This document shows positions 1 to 10,541 of a stretch of 64,000 nt of DNA, piece by piece; positions within the stretch are counted from its first letter, which is position 1; each line of letters opens with the position of its first letter. Source of the DNA: an uncultured Clostridia bacterium (GTDB taxonomy: Bacteria > Bacillota > Clostridia > Oscillospirales > Ruminococcaceae); NCBI GenBank assembly GCA_947627045.1, contig CANQUM010000003.1, forward strand, positions 1 to 64,000, written 5' to 3'. Below the pieces are notes generated by a model. That model had not been told where the DNA came from, did not search any database, and worked only from the letters and a program-made list of their open reading frames with translations. The position numbers were made by a program, and so were the translations under genes.

Positions 1-372
1 ATACATGCGTAAAAAACTGTTTCCTACCCATATTTACTGCGTTTGGAGCATTTTGTCCATATTATTTCACACACACCATAGACCGTTACTACATTTACTC
101 CGGATACCCCTCATAACATAAGTATGGATATTCCGAATTTTCAGCCTATACACTTCAATAAAACACACTTATATTCAGCATGGCAATATTTTTTTATTAA
201 TATATTTCTGTCAACATGGACAAGTGTATCATCTTTTTTTTGCAAATGCAACAACAAATTATTGGAAATTTCCTTTTTTATGTTTTATGTATAGTTTGGC
301 AATATTTTTTTTAAATTTTTACCAAAATATACATACTTTATGAATATATAGTACTGGTATTGGTACATGCCC

Positions 373-1113
373 CTACAATATCTTACCTCGTTTCCTAAGT
401 TCCTCTAAAAACTGCTTTTTCATTACAGGACCAATCTCAAGAACAGTATCAATATCTTTCATATATATGTATCTGTTGACCTTATCAACACTCTTTATAC
501 GTTCTATATTGATTATTGTTCGACGGTTACATAATGTAAAATCATCTGAATCCAGTTCCATCAGCATTTTATTGCAGGTTTTGTAAGGAATCATAAAGCT
601 ATCGTTTATAGTATATACCGTCATCTGATGATTTCTGCTTTCAATATACAGGATGTCATCAAGCAAAACAGCTTCAAGCAGCCCATTACTACGAAAATAC
701 ACATATTTCTTGCGATTATCTTTCGTAGTATATCTTATAGCACTTTCAATTACTGTTTTTACATTTTCACTGTCAAATGGCTTTTCAATAAATTGATAAC
801 AATGCACTATTGAAAACATACGCATCTTATAGTCATACAGACTGCTTAATATTATAATAGGCACGAAAGAGTATTTTTCTATAGTGCGTATGTTGATTGC
901 AAAGTCAGCACCTGAATTATCTCCGCCCGGTTTTCCCGAATGCAGCACTATATCTGTAATAAACAGGTCTATGGTTCTTTTTATCGCTATTACATATGCC
1001 TCATTTTCATCAGACGTTTCATAAACCACTGCATCAGGTTTTACCTCCTTTACAAGTTTTACCAATTCATTTCTTGTTTCTTCTTTTTCTTCTACTATAA
1101 GAACTTCTTTCAT
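373..1113 (-). CDS. LytTR-family response regulator (receiver plus LytTR DNA-binding domain)
   Basis: Receiver-like N-terminus (LFITDIVL...PIIILSS...FIEKPF) and LytTR C-terminus (ILYIESRNHQMTVYT...NRRTIINIERIKSV). Confidence 0.9.
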   Translation of the reverse strand: MKEVLIVEEKEETRNELVKLVKEVKPDAVVYETSDENEAYVIAIKRTIDLFITDIVLHSGKPGGDNSGADFAINIRTIEKYSFVPIIILSSLYDYKMRMFSIVHCYQFIEKPFDSENVKTVIESAIRYTTKDNRKKYVYFRSNGLLEAVLLDDILYIESRNHQMTVYTINDSFMIPYKTCNKMLMELDSDDFTLCNRRTIINIERIKSVDKVNRYIYMKDIDTVLEIGPVMKKQFLEELRKRGKIL

Positions 1114-1336
1114 TGAAATACATCTCCATTTCTACCATCTAAACACCTATATTATGCTTGACACGTACAATACCAGTACATATTTCAATTATTGGCATTT
1201 TTAATTTTAAACTATATATATACTTATTGTCAACAATACATTCATAGTTTCTTTATTATAATTAATACTTTATAAACTGTATTTTTAACTACATATTTTT
1301 ACATTTTGACAAAAGTATTTATGATTATATATTTAC

Positions 1337-1630
1337 TTATTGTTTGTTGGTAATACTAAACATTTCATTTATAAACTCCCTGTTTTCTTTCTTTATAAAC
1401 TTCTCATCACCGGTCAAAATATAATCACAGGCAACTTCAAGAACATTTGACAGCTTAATTAAAGTCTGTACCGAAAAATTTTTTCTTCCTTTCTCTATTT
1501 CATATAAAAACTTAGGCGTAATATCGACAAGTTCCGATAATTCTTCCCTTGTATATCCCTTGATAAGCCTCAATATGTATATTCTGTACCCCGTTTCATA
1601 TTCTTTTTTCATATAAATATTCGCCTCCAT
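1337..1630 (-). CDS. XRE-family helix-turn-helix regulator
   Basis: HTH_3 pattern: IRLIKGYTREELSELVDITPKFLYEIEKGRKNFSVQTLIKLSNVLEV. Confidence 0.88.
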   Translation of the reverse strand: MEANIYMKKEYETGYRIYILRLIKGYTREELSELVDITPKFLYEIEKGRKNFSVQTLIKLSNVLEVACDYILTGDEKFIKKENREFINEMFSITNKQ

Positions 1631-1840
1631 ATAGTAATAATTTTACAACTAATATACATCATTTTGGCAATTCAATTGTAATTTTTAATCAAAACGTATT
1701 AATTTTTACATAAATGTATGCTTTTTAATATAAATCGACAAATTTTCTCTATTTTAGACTGCAAAATACATATTCAGATAAATTTTCCGTTGTAATAAAC
1801 CGCCACTTCTCCCTTTTATGCCTGAAAATAATAAAAAAAC

Positions 1841-1876
1841 AGGGATGCCGCATAGTAAAAATTTTGCAGCATCCCT
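1841..1876 (-). terminator. Rho-independent terminator downstream of cysK
   Basis: AGGGATGC (1841-1848) pairs with GCATCCCT (1869-1876); T-run on the minus strand from the A-tract at 1832-1839; directly after the cysK stop. Confidence 0.7.
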
Positions 1877-1896
1877 TTAATATCACAGTATTATAT

Positions 1897-2850
1897 CTAT
1901 TCAAATAATGGTGTGGAAAAATATCTCTCTGCAGTATCAGGCAGTACCGTAACTACCGTTTTACCTTTTCCAAGCTTATGGGCGAGTTTTAACGCCGCCG
2001 CTACATTTGTACCGCTTGAAATACCGCACATTATTCCTTCACAACGCGCCAAATCTTTCGCCGTCTGCAACGCCTCTTTATCTGAAATAACGACAATATC
2101 TTCGTATATATGCTGATTGAGAACTCCGGGAATAACTCCGTCTCCAATTCCCATCTGAATATGAGCTCCCACTGTTCCGCCTGCAAGTATTGCCGCGTTT
2201 TCCGGTTCAACCGCCCATATTGTAATATCCGGATTAGCCTTTTTCAGTATTTCACCTATACCGGTTATAGTGCCGCCCGTTCCTATTCCTGAGCAAAAAC
2301 CATCTATAGGTCCGTTTACCTGCTCTAACAGTTCAATGCCCGTATGAATTTTATGCGCCTGTGGATTTGCATCATTTTCAAACTGCTGTGGTATGTATAC
2401 GCGTGAATCCTTTTCTTTTAACTCATTTGCCTTTTGTATACACTCATTGATACAATCTCCGATATTTCCTTTATCATGTATCAACACAACCTCTGCTCCA
2501 TAATGCTCAACCAGAAGTTTTCTTTCCCTGCTTACCGAATCAGGCATAATTATTATCGTTTTATATCCTTTTACCGCGCCCACGAGAGCCAGTCCTATAC
2601 CCTGATTACCGCTCGTAGGTTCAACTATAATGGAATCAGGTTTTAATATGCCCTTTTCTTCTGCGGCGCAAATCATATTGTATGCCGTTCTGGTCTTAAT
2701 TGAACCTCCTACGTTCAGCCCCTCAAATTTGACCAATATATTTGCATCCCTCGGTTGCGGCAAATGATTCAGCTTAATAACCGGAGTCTGCCCTATTGCC
2801 TCTAATATATTGTTATAATACATTTTACTATTCCCTTTCAATAACTGCAT
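1897..2850 (-). CDS. cysK: Cysteine synthase A (O-acetylserine sulfhydrylase)
   Basis: IGQTPVIKLN, GGSIKTRTA, EPTSGNQGIGLA, GIGTGGTITGIG, GISSGTNVAAA motifs. Likely start is the internal MYYNNILEAIG. Confidence 0.95.
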   Translation of the reverse strand: MQLLKGNSKMYYNNILEAIGQTPVIKLNHLPQPRDANILVKFEGLNVGGSIKTRTAYNMICAAEEKGILKPDSIIVEPTSGNQGIGLALVGAVKGYKTIIIMPDSVSRERKLLVEHYGAEVVLIHDKGNIGDCINECIQKANELKEKDSRVYIPQQFENDANPQAHKIHTGIELLEQVNGPIDGFCSGIGTGGTITGIGEILKKANPDITIWAVEPENAAILAGGTVGAHIQMGIGDGVIPGVLNQHIYEDIVVISDKEALQTAKDLARCEGIMCGISSGTNVAAALKLAHKLGKGKTVVTVLPDTAERYFSTPLFE

Positions 2851-2923
2851 TTTTGCTTACAGATAACAGGTCGCATAAACCACCTGTCTGTCTATCCTCA
2901 GTGTTATCTACAGTTATCCGCTG

Positions 2924-3286
2924 CTACTTTAATTCGGAGTCGCTGCTTAAAAGTTCAGCGGCATACCTGAGTATACGGGAAGCCATTTGCCGGATTTCTT
3001 CTTTTTCCGTACTTTCCATAGCCTTTTCCATACTTTTTATCAGCATTTCCTCAACATCTGCTTTCCCGTAAATAAAATTCATATCACAGCCAAATTCAGT
3101 TGCCAGTATATATGCATATTCTCCTGACAACCCTGTTTCACCTTTTTCAATTCTGTACAAAGCATCGTCAGAAATATGAAACTTTTCCGCAAGAGTTTTA
3201 CGGTCTATGCCATTAACTCTCCTGAATGTCCTGATATTATTTCCCACTATTTCGTCTATGCTTTTGTTTCTCTTTCCATTTTTCAT
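2924..3286 (-). CDS. XRE-family helix-turn-helix regulator
   Basis: FRRVNGIDRKTLAEKFHISDDALYRIEKGETGLSGEYAYILATEFG. Confidence 0.85.
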   Translation of the reverse strand: MKNGKRNKSIDEIVGNNIRTFRRVNGIDRKTLAEKFHISDDALYRIEKGETGLSGEYAYILATEFGCDMNFIYGKADVEEMLIKSMEKAMESTEKEEIRQMASRILRYAAELLSSDSELK

Positions 3287-3467
3287 AAAATATACTCCTT
3301 TACTATATATAGAATATTATCAGTAAAAAGTATATTTTCTATCGGTCCTTTTCACCGATTAATGAAATTATTTGACCGTAACAGTATTATATGTACTTGC
3401 TTAAACTGTAATTACACCTTATTAAATTCTACACTTTATACGTATATTGTGCAAGTAAAATTAATAT

Positions 3468-4178
3468 TTAATCCAAAATCAGGCATTTTATTGTTTCCAG
3501 TATACTGATTATCTGATACCTTATCAAAAATGCAGTATTTCTGTATTCGGGGTAATTATTTTCAAGCACATCGGTAAGCGGTAATACGTATCTTTCAGTT
3601 TCCTGTATATATTCAATCAGTTTTTCCCTGTCAAAACTCCCCGCCATTGTCGATACATTATTACACCGGTCAATAATTTTCACAACACATGCCTTGCCAT
3701 TTCCGCTTATTCTTTTATAATATTCATCCTTCGCCTGTTTTTTTGTTTTCCCATCAGGCACAAAAAAGCTTACAAGTCCTACAATTTCTTTTACTTCATC
3801 CCCAAAAGGGAGCTGATTTAATGTAATTTCCGTATCTTCAACTACGTCGTGCAAAAGAATTGCAGCAAGAAGCGCATCATCACAAATGCCAAAAGCATAT
3901 GCCTGACACGCCATTAAAAGCGGATGGTTTATATACGGCACCTGTTCATCCGAATATTTCCCGGGTTTTCTAAACTGTCCTGCGTGTTTCTCACACATAT
4001 ACCGCACCGCGCGGCACGTTTCTTCCAAGCCTTCCAAAAGCGCAAAACTTTTTACCTGCGAAAGCATATTTTCTCCATCAAACAAACTGCCTCTTACCAC
4101 CAGCTTTTCCGGCTTTTCTCCATTATTAAGCAATTCTTTTTCCTCCGCATTTAAAATGCCTTTTCCGATAACATTCAT
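3468..4178 (-). CDS. HD-domain phosphohydrolase (RelA/SpoT-type hydrolase-like)
   Basis: PYINHPLLMACQAYAFGICDDALLAAILLHDVVEDTEIT with HDxxED, as in the SpoT HD domain. Confidence 0.8.
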   Translation of the reverse strand: MNVIGKGILNAEEKELLNNGEKPEKLVVRGSLFDGENMLSQVKSFALLEGLEETCRAVRYMCEKHAGQFRKPGKYSDEQVPYINHPLLMACQAYAFGICDDALLAAILLHDVVEDTEITLNQLPFGDEVKEIVGLVSFFVPDGKTKKQAKDEYYKRISGNGKACVVKIIDRCNNVSTMAGSFDREKLIEYIQETERYVLPLTDVLENNYPEYRNTAFLIRYQIISILETIKCLILD

Positions 4179-4481
4179 GTTTATATAATAGTTTTCCTTT
4201 CATGGGTTATATAAGGAATATCTATATTATCCATCAACATCGATATATTGTCTATAACAAAATCACAAATAATTTCTCCGGTTCTACCTCATCTATTATT
4301 TCCACCAATCAAATATTAATATTGAAATAAACCGTCCTGTAGTAGTATATTAAAATTGCAACATCTGGAAATGACTTCCTGTTTCTGCCGACAAGTACCG
4401 GAAATGCAAAAACGGCAATTTGAATATCAGTCGAAGAAAGCGCAATAAATAAAACTATATTAATATATCCGGGAGAAAATC

Positions 4482-5270
4482 ATGAATTTTACAAACAGTA
4501 CAATATTACAAATTGCAATGCGGCAATCTGCCATAGATGCAAACTGTGATGCAGAAGATTTTATGCGGGCAGAGAATATTATTGTTGCATCTAATTCAAA
4601 TCCTGACGCAAGAAAATATCTTTCTCTACCGTTTGACTGCAATCTGATTTCTTATGGAAACAACATTGTTGCTTCCATAAATGAAAAATACCGTAACATT
4701 ATATCAGACTATATAAACAGCTTTCCTGTTGAACATTGCTTTGAAACGCCGAATCTGCATGTCCTGAACGACAAATTACAAAAAGATGATTTAAGAATTT
4801 GCTTTATGGCGGAGTATTTTCTGCCTGACCTTCGCCAGTTAAAGATTTTAGACTGTCCCTACACAACAAAACTGCTGCACCCGAAAGATTTTTCATCACT
4901 TTATACTCCTAAGTGGAGCAATGCGTTGTGTGAACAGCGCCGCAAACTGGATATTCTGGGTGTAGGGGCATATGACGGTGAAACGCTCGTCGGTCTTGCC
5001 GCATGCTCCGCCGACTGTGAAACCATGTGGCAAATCGGTATCGATGTACTGCCCGCCTATCGCAGGCAGGGCGTTGCGTCCGCTCTTACAAGCCGCCTGG
5101 CCCTTGAGATTTTAGAGCAGGGCAAAGTTCCGTTTTACTGCGCCGCCTGGTCAAATATAAAGTCAGTCCGAAACGCCATCAAAAGCGGATTTCGCCCGGC
5201 ATGGATTGAGATGACTGCAAAAAGCGCTTCCTTTGTCAATAAAATGAATCAAGAAACAGCTAAAATATAG
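4482..5270 (+). CDS. GNAT-family N-acetyltransferase
   Basis: C-terminal GNAT core: WQIGIDVLPAYRRQGVASALTSRLALEILEQGKVPFYCAAWSNIKSVRNAIKSGF. Confidence 0.88.
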   Translation: MNFTNSTILQIAMRQSAIDANCDAEDFMRAENIIVASNSNPDARKYLSLPFDCNLISYGNNIVASINEKYRNIISDYINSFPVEHCFETPNLHVLNDKLQKDDLRICFMAEYFLPDLRQLKILDCPYTTKLLHPKDFSSLYTPKWSNALCEQRRKLDILGVGAYDGETLVGLAACSADCETMWQIGIDVLPAYRRQGVASALTSRLALEILEQGKVPFYCAAWSNIKSVRNAIKSGFRPAWIEMTAKSASFVNKMNQETAKI

Positions 5271-5287
5271 AATATTCAATTTCTATT

Positions 5288-5725
5288 TTACAAAACAACT
5301 CCCTGCTTATAGCAGGCTGCAATATAATCTCTCGGCTGATAATAAAAATCTGTATTATAATCAGATATACTATCGCTGATCCACGAATGATATACCTCCC
5401 ATATTCCTTCTACCAACCGGGAAGAATAACTATCCTCTATCAATCGCTCATATACCTCACCGACAGTCCAGTAATCCGGAACAAGATATCTGCAGTCGGC
5501 TTCATTGTCATAGTTTCCCTTTTTTATCTGAAACTCTTCAATAAATTCAGCCGCCACCTTTTCAATTGGTTCACAATGAAAAACATCTGCATATTCATAT
5601 ATTCTTTCAATCGTTTCCATTCCAAGAAATTCTGTAACTTCACGCCGGTTTCTTTTTATAACTCTTCCTATATATTCAATCAAACTACATGTATAAAACA
5701 AATTACTATCATTTTTTGCTCCCAT
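5288..5725 (-). CDS. DUF3791-like protein paired with a DUF3990 gene (putative toxin partner)
   Basis: Start MGAKNDSNLFYTCSLIEYIGRVIKRNRREV; directly downstream of and overlapping the DUF3990-like gene. Confidence 0.5.
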   Translation of the reverse strand: MGAKNDSNLFYTCSLIEYIGRVIKRNRREVTEFLGMETIERIYEYADVFHCEPIEKVAAEFIEEFQIKKGNYDNEADCRYLVPDYWTVGEVYERLIEDSYSSRLVEGIWEVYHSWISDSISDYNTDFYYQPRDYIAACYKQGVVL

Positions 5726-6184
5726 AAACCTCATCGCTCCTCTCATAGACTAAGGTATTCAATGCAGATTCAGAATGAAAGCTGATCTGATGTGTAGGGT
5801 GACTGAATTTTGCCAGCTCCCAAAAAGCCTTCCGCGATATTTTTTTATCAATAAAGTTCTGAACATAGTTAAAAATAGTATCATTTGCCATAGGTCCTTC
5901 TACGATATCATACTTATGAGGCTTCCCAGTCTGCACGCCACAATAAAATCCAGCCATTCTTCTGTCATCGTTGAAAACTTAAGACAGTTCAGCTTGGAAT
6001 CTGCCGTATACTGATAAATATTAATATATCCTTTTCCCCCAAATCTTGTCGCCCAACGTTCTGCCTGTTCTCTGAAACTTGTACAATAGAATCCGAAGTA
6101 AAAATCTTTGTTATATACTGTTTTTCTTATTTCAGGATATTCTACAATATTTTTACTTCCATGATACAAAACCATGTTATACAT
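5709..6184 (-). pseudogene. DUF3990-family (ADP-ribosyltransferase-like) protein, frameshifted
   Basis: MVLYHGSKNIVEYPEIRKTVYNKDFYFGFYCT...EEWLDFIVACR breaks frame near 5930; the adjacent frame continues TGKPHKYDIVEGPMANDTIFNYVQNF. Confidence 0.8.
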
Positions 6185-6268
6185 CCTTTCATAAATATTT
6201 TCATTTATGGTTATTTTGATATATTCTTTTAGATATGTCAATAATGGTTTTATTTATCTTTTCATATA

Positions 6269-7447
6269 TCAATCAAAAGAATGAGGTGCATTTTCTATAA
6301 ATTCTGCCGCCCCTGCTGCCCCTGCGCATGAACGAAAGTCTGTGCTGCACTCTCTTGCAGCCGTTACATATTTATTATTGTTCAGGACTTCCTGCACGGC
6401 GGAACGTATACCGCAAACAGAATCATCCGTGAGCATAACCCCTGCGCCTGTTTCCACCGTCCTTCTTGCCACAGCATGTTGTTCACCCGTCTGCGGGTAA
6501 AGAATCATAGGCACAGCCATATACAGACTTTCAGAAACACTGTTCATGCCGCAATGGGTAATAAATACATCTGCTCCGGAAAGTATATCAAGCTGGTCAA
6601 CATATGGATATACCCGTATATTGTCCGGCAATGTATAAAAATCATCAGGCTCTATCGCATTACCACATGATATAATGACATCAACATTACATTCTTTCAG
6701 CGCTTCAATGCACTTGTTATAGAAATCCGGTCTGTCGTTAATAACTGTTCCCATAGAAATATAAATAAGCGGTCTGACATTATCTTTATTCGGTTCAATA
6801 TTTGAAAATACTGATGGACCGACAAAAGCATAATGATTTGAAAAACTTTCCGCATACGGTTGAAACCGCCGTGAAGTATAAACAACCGAGTCTGTTTTAT
6901 TGTCACTCTGAACCATGGACAACACACTGTTTACATGATATCCGTAGGTTCTTAGTTTTTTCAACTCTTTTGATATCTTCGGAAATCCGAAAATCATATC
7001 TGCTAATTCCTTCAAAGAATTTTTCATATATCGCGAGGACAGTCTATTAAAAGCGAATGTGCTGGTGGACACCACTATTGGCACATTATGCTTTAAGGCG
7101 TTTAGTTTACCCCAAAAACAAACCGAATCCGTATACACGACATCGGGACAGAAGGTTTTAAATTCCCCGTCAAGAAAAGAGTCCATATTGAGCGTAATCC
7201 GTATATCCTGTATCGTCATTTCCGTTGCAGACACATTTTTTAACCCGTATTCTTCCTGTTTTGTCAGCTTTGGAAGATATGAATCACAAGATATAAATTC
7301 CGCACCTGTCGCTGTAATTTTCTTCTCAAATTCATTAAACGAATAGAATCTGACTACATTACCACGCCGAATCAGTTCCGCCGCAACAGGAAGCATAGGG
7401 TTTGTATGACCGTGTGCCGGAATACAGAAAAAAGCTATTTTTTTCAA
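6269..7447 (-). CDS. MGT/UGT-type (macrolide-like) glycosyltransferase, GT1 family
   Basis: MKKIAFFCIPAHGHTNPMLPVAAELIRRGN; PLIYISMGTV; VFITHCGMNSVSESLYMAVPMILYPQTGEQHAVARR. Confidence 0.93.
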   Translation of the reverse strand: MKKIAFFCIPAHGHTNPMLPVAAELIRRGNVVRFYSFNEFEKKITATGAEFISCDSYLPKLTKQEEYGLKNVSATEMTIQDIRITLNMDSFLDGEFKTFCPDVVYTDSVCFWGKLNALKHNVPIVVSTSTFAFNRLSSRYMKNSLKELADMIFGFPKISKELKKLRTYGYHVNSVLSMVQSDNKTDSVVYTSRRFQPYAESFSNHYAFVGPSVFSNIEPNKDNVRPLIYISMGTVINDRPDFYNKCIEALKECNVDVIISCGNAIEPDDFYTLPDNIRVYPYVDQLDILSGADVFITHCGMNSVSESLYMAVPMILYPQTGEQHAVARRTVETGAGVMLTDDSVCGIRSAVQEVLNNNKYVTAARECSTDFRSCAGAAGAAEFIENAPHSFD

Positions 7448-7659
7448 TCAGCGGCACCATCCTTCCCATACGCTATATCATATAGTTCAGTAAACGCTCC
7501 CTTGGGAGGGATTGCTATTCCCCGCTGTTCATCTCCAAGAAGTAGCAGCGTATCTCCGGGTTTAATCCCAAAAACATCCCTGGCCTGCTTAGGTATTACA
7601 ATCTGTCCCTTTTCACCAACCGTAGCCGTCCACGCGTATTTTCCTTCCAGTGATTTCAT
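7444..7659 (-). CDS. AbrB/SpoVT-like DNA-binding regulator
   Basis: From internal Met: MKSLEGKYAWTATVGEKGQIVIPKQARDVFGIKPGDTLLLLGDE. Confidence 0.9.
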   Translation of the reverse strand: MKSLEGKYAWTATVGEKGQIVIPKQARDVFGIKPGDTLLLLGDEQRGIAIPPKGAFTELYDIAYGKDGAAD

Positions 7660-7989
7660 TTTTTTCTCACCTCTCAAGTATGATTTGTATAACTTATCAT
7701 ACTTTTCTTGATTTAAAATGTCAAGAGATTTTATCTTACTCAAGCCACTGTTCATTTTGCAACTTTTTAATACAAAAGTAATAGAGATATTCTACAGATA
7801 CGACTGTGGTAAAACACATTAGAGTGTTGTAAAAATATGGAATTTCACAGATATAAGGCTTAAGTTTTGACTTTTTTGTAAAATTCCTGAATAACCCTAT
7901 TGAGCTTTGAATTTTTACAAGATTTGTGATACAATATATATTGTAGCTGATACTGAAGCTGATAAGCAATCAAGATTTGGAGGTACGCT

Positions 7990-8196
7990 ATGGTACTTGA
8001 AAATAAGTTGGGACTGACAAACTCCTCAGACCTAGCCCGTGAAGAAGAACGCATTAGCAAGAAAAAAGCGATTGAACTTTTTAAAAACGGAATACTTGAT
8101 AAATTAGATGCAGGAAAGTTTTCTTCCCTCAAAGCAATTCATAAGTATCTTTTTGATGATATATACTATTTTGCCGGTGAAAGACGAATGATATAA
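7990..8196 (+). pseudogene. Truncated Fic/DOC-family protein (N-terminal part only)
   Basis: MVLENKLGLTNSSDLAREEERISKKKAIELF...FSSLKAIHKYLFDDIYYFAGERR; stops before the HxFxxGNGR catalytic motif. Confidence 0.75.
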
Positions 8197-8393
8197 TCTT
8201 GCAGAATTTGATACATGATGGTGAAATAATAACATAGTTCATCTTTGCGGTAAGCTGTTGTTTATGGTATAAGTTGTTAGATTTTAGTTAATGATTATAA
8301 AGTAATTTATAAATCAGTATTGTGTTTGTTCAAAAATTCAATAAACTTAGAATAAAAATCATATTTATAAAGTTTATAGAAGGGGGATGTCTT

Positions 8394-9173
8394 ATGAAAA
8401 TATTGAGTTTAAATGTGAATAATTTTGCTGGACCAAGCAGTAAACCATTACCTGAAAATTATAAAATTAATGATAAAGTTAACTGGGACTTATGGAATAA
8501 AGCTGTTGACAAGTGGCGTAAAGAAAATAGTACAAGTATTTTGAAAAATGTAATAGATATAGTGGATATGTCAAAAGATTTTGATATTATCTTTTTGCAT
8601 GAAGTAGACACTAATTGTGAGTCTTGGAATAATTTATTAAGGCTAATGAGTGAGCAATATTTTTTGAAACCGCCGAATGGATTTGATTTGTCTAAATATT
8701 CAAAAGGGAAATGCAGAAAAAGTATATCATGCATGTTTATAAAAAAAGAAATTAAATATGAATATAAAGACGATAATTTTTTAGACTTGGAAAAAAACAT
8801 TGAAATAAAAATTGGAGATATACATATAATAGGGTTGCATATGAAGTATGAAATCAACTATTGGGAACAATTTATTCAAAAATATGAATCTTTAAAAGGA
8901 GAAAAACTTCTGATTATCGGTGACCTAAATGTTTACGATACCGATACGAAAATAAGAACAAAATTTGATGAACTGCTTAAGAAAGGAGCAAAAGATATTT
9001 GGATAAAACAAGGTGAAAGCAACGATACCCCTACATGCAACACCAAAAGACGAATAGACTATGCATTATCAACGCCCAAATTATATGATGAAAAAACTCC
9101 GCATGAATTAATACTAAATTACATCAGACACAACAATATTTCAGACCATGCAGGCATCGCTATTGTTTTATAA
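8394..9173 (+). CDS. Endonuclease/exonuclease/phosphatase-family protein
   Basis: MKILSLNVNNFAG, IIFLHEVD, LLIIGDLNVYDTD, RRIDYAL, ISDHAGI; AGGGGG ribosome-binding site upstream. Confidence 0.85.
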   Translation: MKILSLNVNNFAGPSSKPLPENYKINDKVNWDLWNKAVDKWRKENSTSILKNVIDIVDMSKDFDIIFLHEVDTNCESWNNLLRLMSEQYFLKPPNGFDLSKYSKGKCRKSISCMFIKKEIKYEYKDDNFLDLEKNIEIKIGDIHIIGLHMKYEINYWEQFIQKYESLKGEKLLIIGDLNVYDTDTKIRTKFDELLKKGAKDIWIKQGESNDTPTCNTKRRIDYALSTPKLYDEKTPHELILNYIRHNNISDHAGIAIVL

Positions 9174-10099
9174 TAATTTGTATCAAAATCTGTATGAAAA
9201 TAAAAAATAAGCACTAAAGCCTTTCATGAGAGTATCCTAAAGTTTATGTAAACCTCCAAACTGATGTAAGATAAAATTATACAGTTTGGAGGTTATTATT
9301 ATGGCTAGAAAAAATGACAGCCCACAAAAAGCAACAATGAGAGAAATGATGCGTGATTATCTGAAAAACAATGATGTCAGTATTAAAAATGGAGCTGATG
9401 TAAACTCAGTCGTGAAAGATATGATATCAGTTTTTTGAAAAGGAGGTACTGGACGAGGAACTTGGTTATTTCAGGTATGACTACAGAAACAAAGATACCG
9501 ACAACAGCCACACCGGATATTGCAAAAGATAATGCATACCAGTTATGGCGATATGAACGTCGCAATACCAAGGAACCGTAATGGTGAATATGAACCACAA
9601 GTAATCAGAAAATATCAAAATAAAATAACATAACACAGGACATGGAAGAAAAAATCTTGTCCATGTATACCAACTGCCTAAGATATTGAATTGCATACGA
9701 AAGAACTTTATGACATTAATATTTCCGACAGCACCATCAGCAGAATTACGAACAAGATACTTCCTATTGTTAGGAAATGGTAGAAACATCCTCTGGAAGC
9801 AGTGAGGGAAGAATTGTCAAACGTGCAGTATATATTGCTTTAGGAATTAATATGAACGGATAAAAAGATGTGCTTGACATGTATATGAGTTAAAACGAAA
9901 GCACAAAGTTCTGGCTTTCCATAATTAACGATTTTAAAAATCGTAGTGCAGAAGATATACTGATTACCTGTGTGGATGAACTGATAGGATTTCCACAAGC
10001 AATATAGACAGTATATCCCCAAACAGAGATTCAGCAGTGTATTATTAATCAGATCTGTAATTCCACAAAATTTGTTTCCTATAAAGAAATAAAAAACTA

Positions 10100-10522
10100 A
10101 TGTCAGGTTTAAAGCAGGTATATGCTGCTCCTATAGAAGAAACTGCATTAAATAAACTGAAGCTGTTTAGGGATAAATGGGATTCAAAATATCCAAAAAT
10201 ATATAAATCATGGCATGACAATGGTGCAAACCTGTCCACATATTTCAAATATCCGGAAGCAATAAGTAAACTGGTATATAACACAAATGCCATTGAAGGA
10301 TTTAACCTTCAGTTAAGGAAAGTAACTAAAATTAGGACAGTCTTTCCATCTGACGATAGTCTACTTAAAATGCTTTACCTGGCAATCATAGATATCATGA
10401 AAAATGGATCGGTTACCGTCAGGACTGGAAACAGATCCATTCACAATTGGAAATTTACTTTGAAGAAAACGGTTAGAAGGCAGGAATCTATAAAATCGGT
10501 CAAAACAGACGGTTTTTGTTGA
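10100..10522 (+). pseudogene. IS256-family transposase C-terminal fragment
   Basis: SKLVYNTNAIEGFNLQLRKVTKIRTVFPSDDSLLKMLYLAI. True C-terminus WIGYRQDWKQIHSQLEIYFEEN lies in another frame. Confidence 0.85.
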
Positions 10523-10541
10523 GATGTTTATAGGAGAAGAG

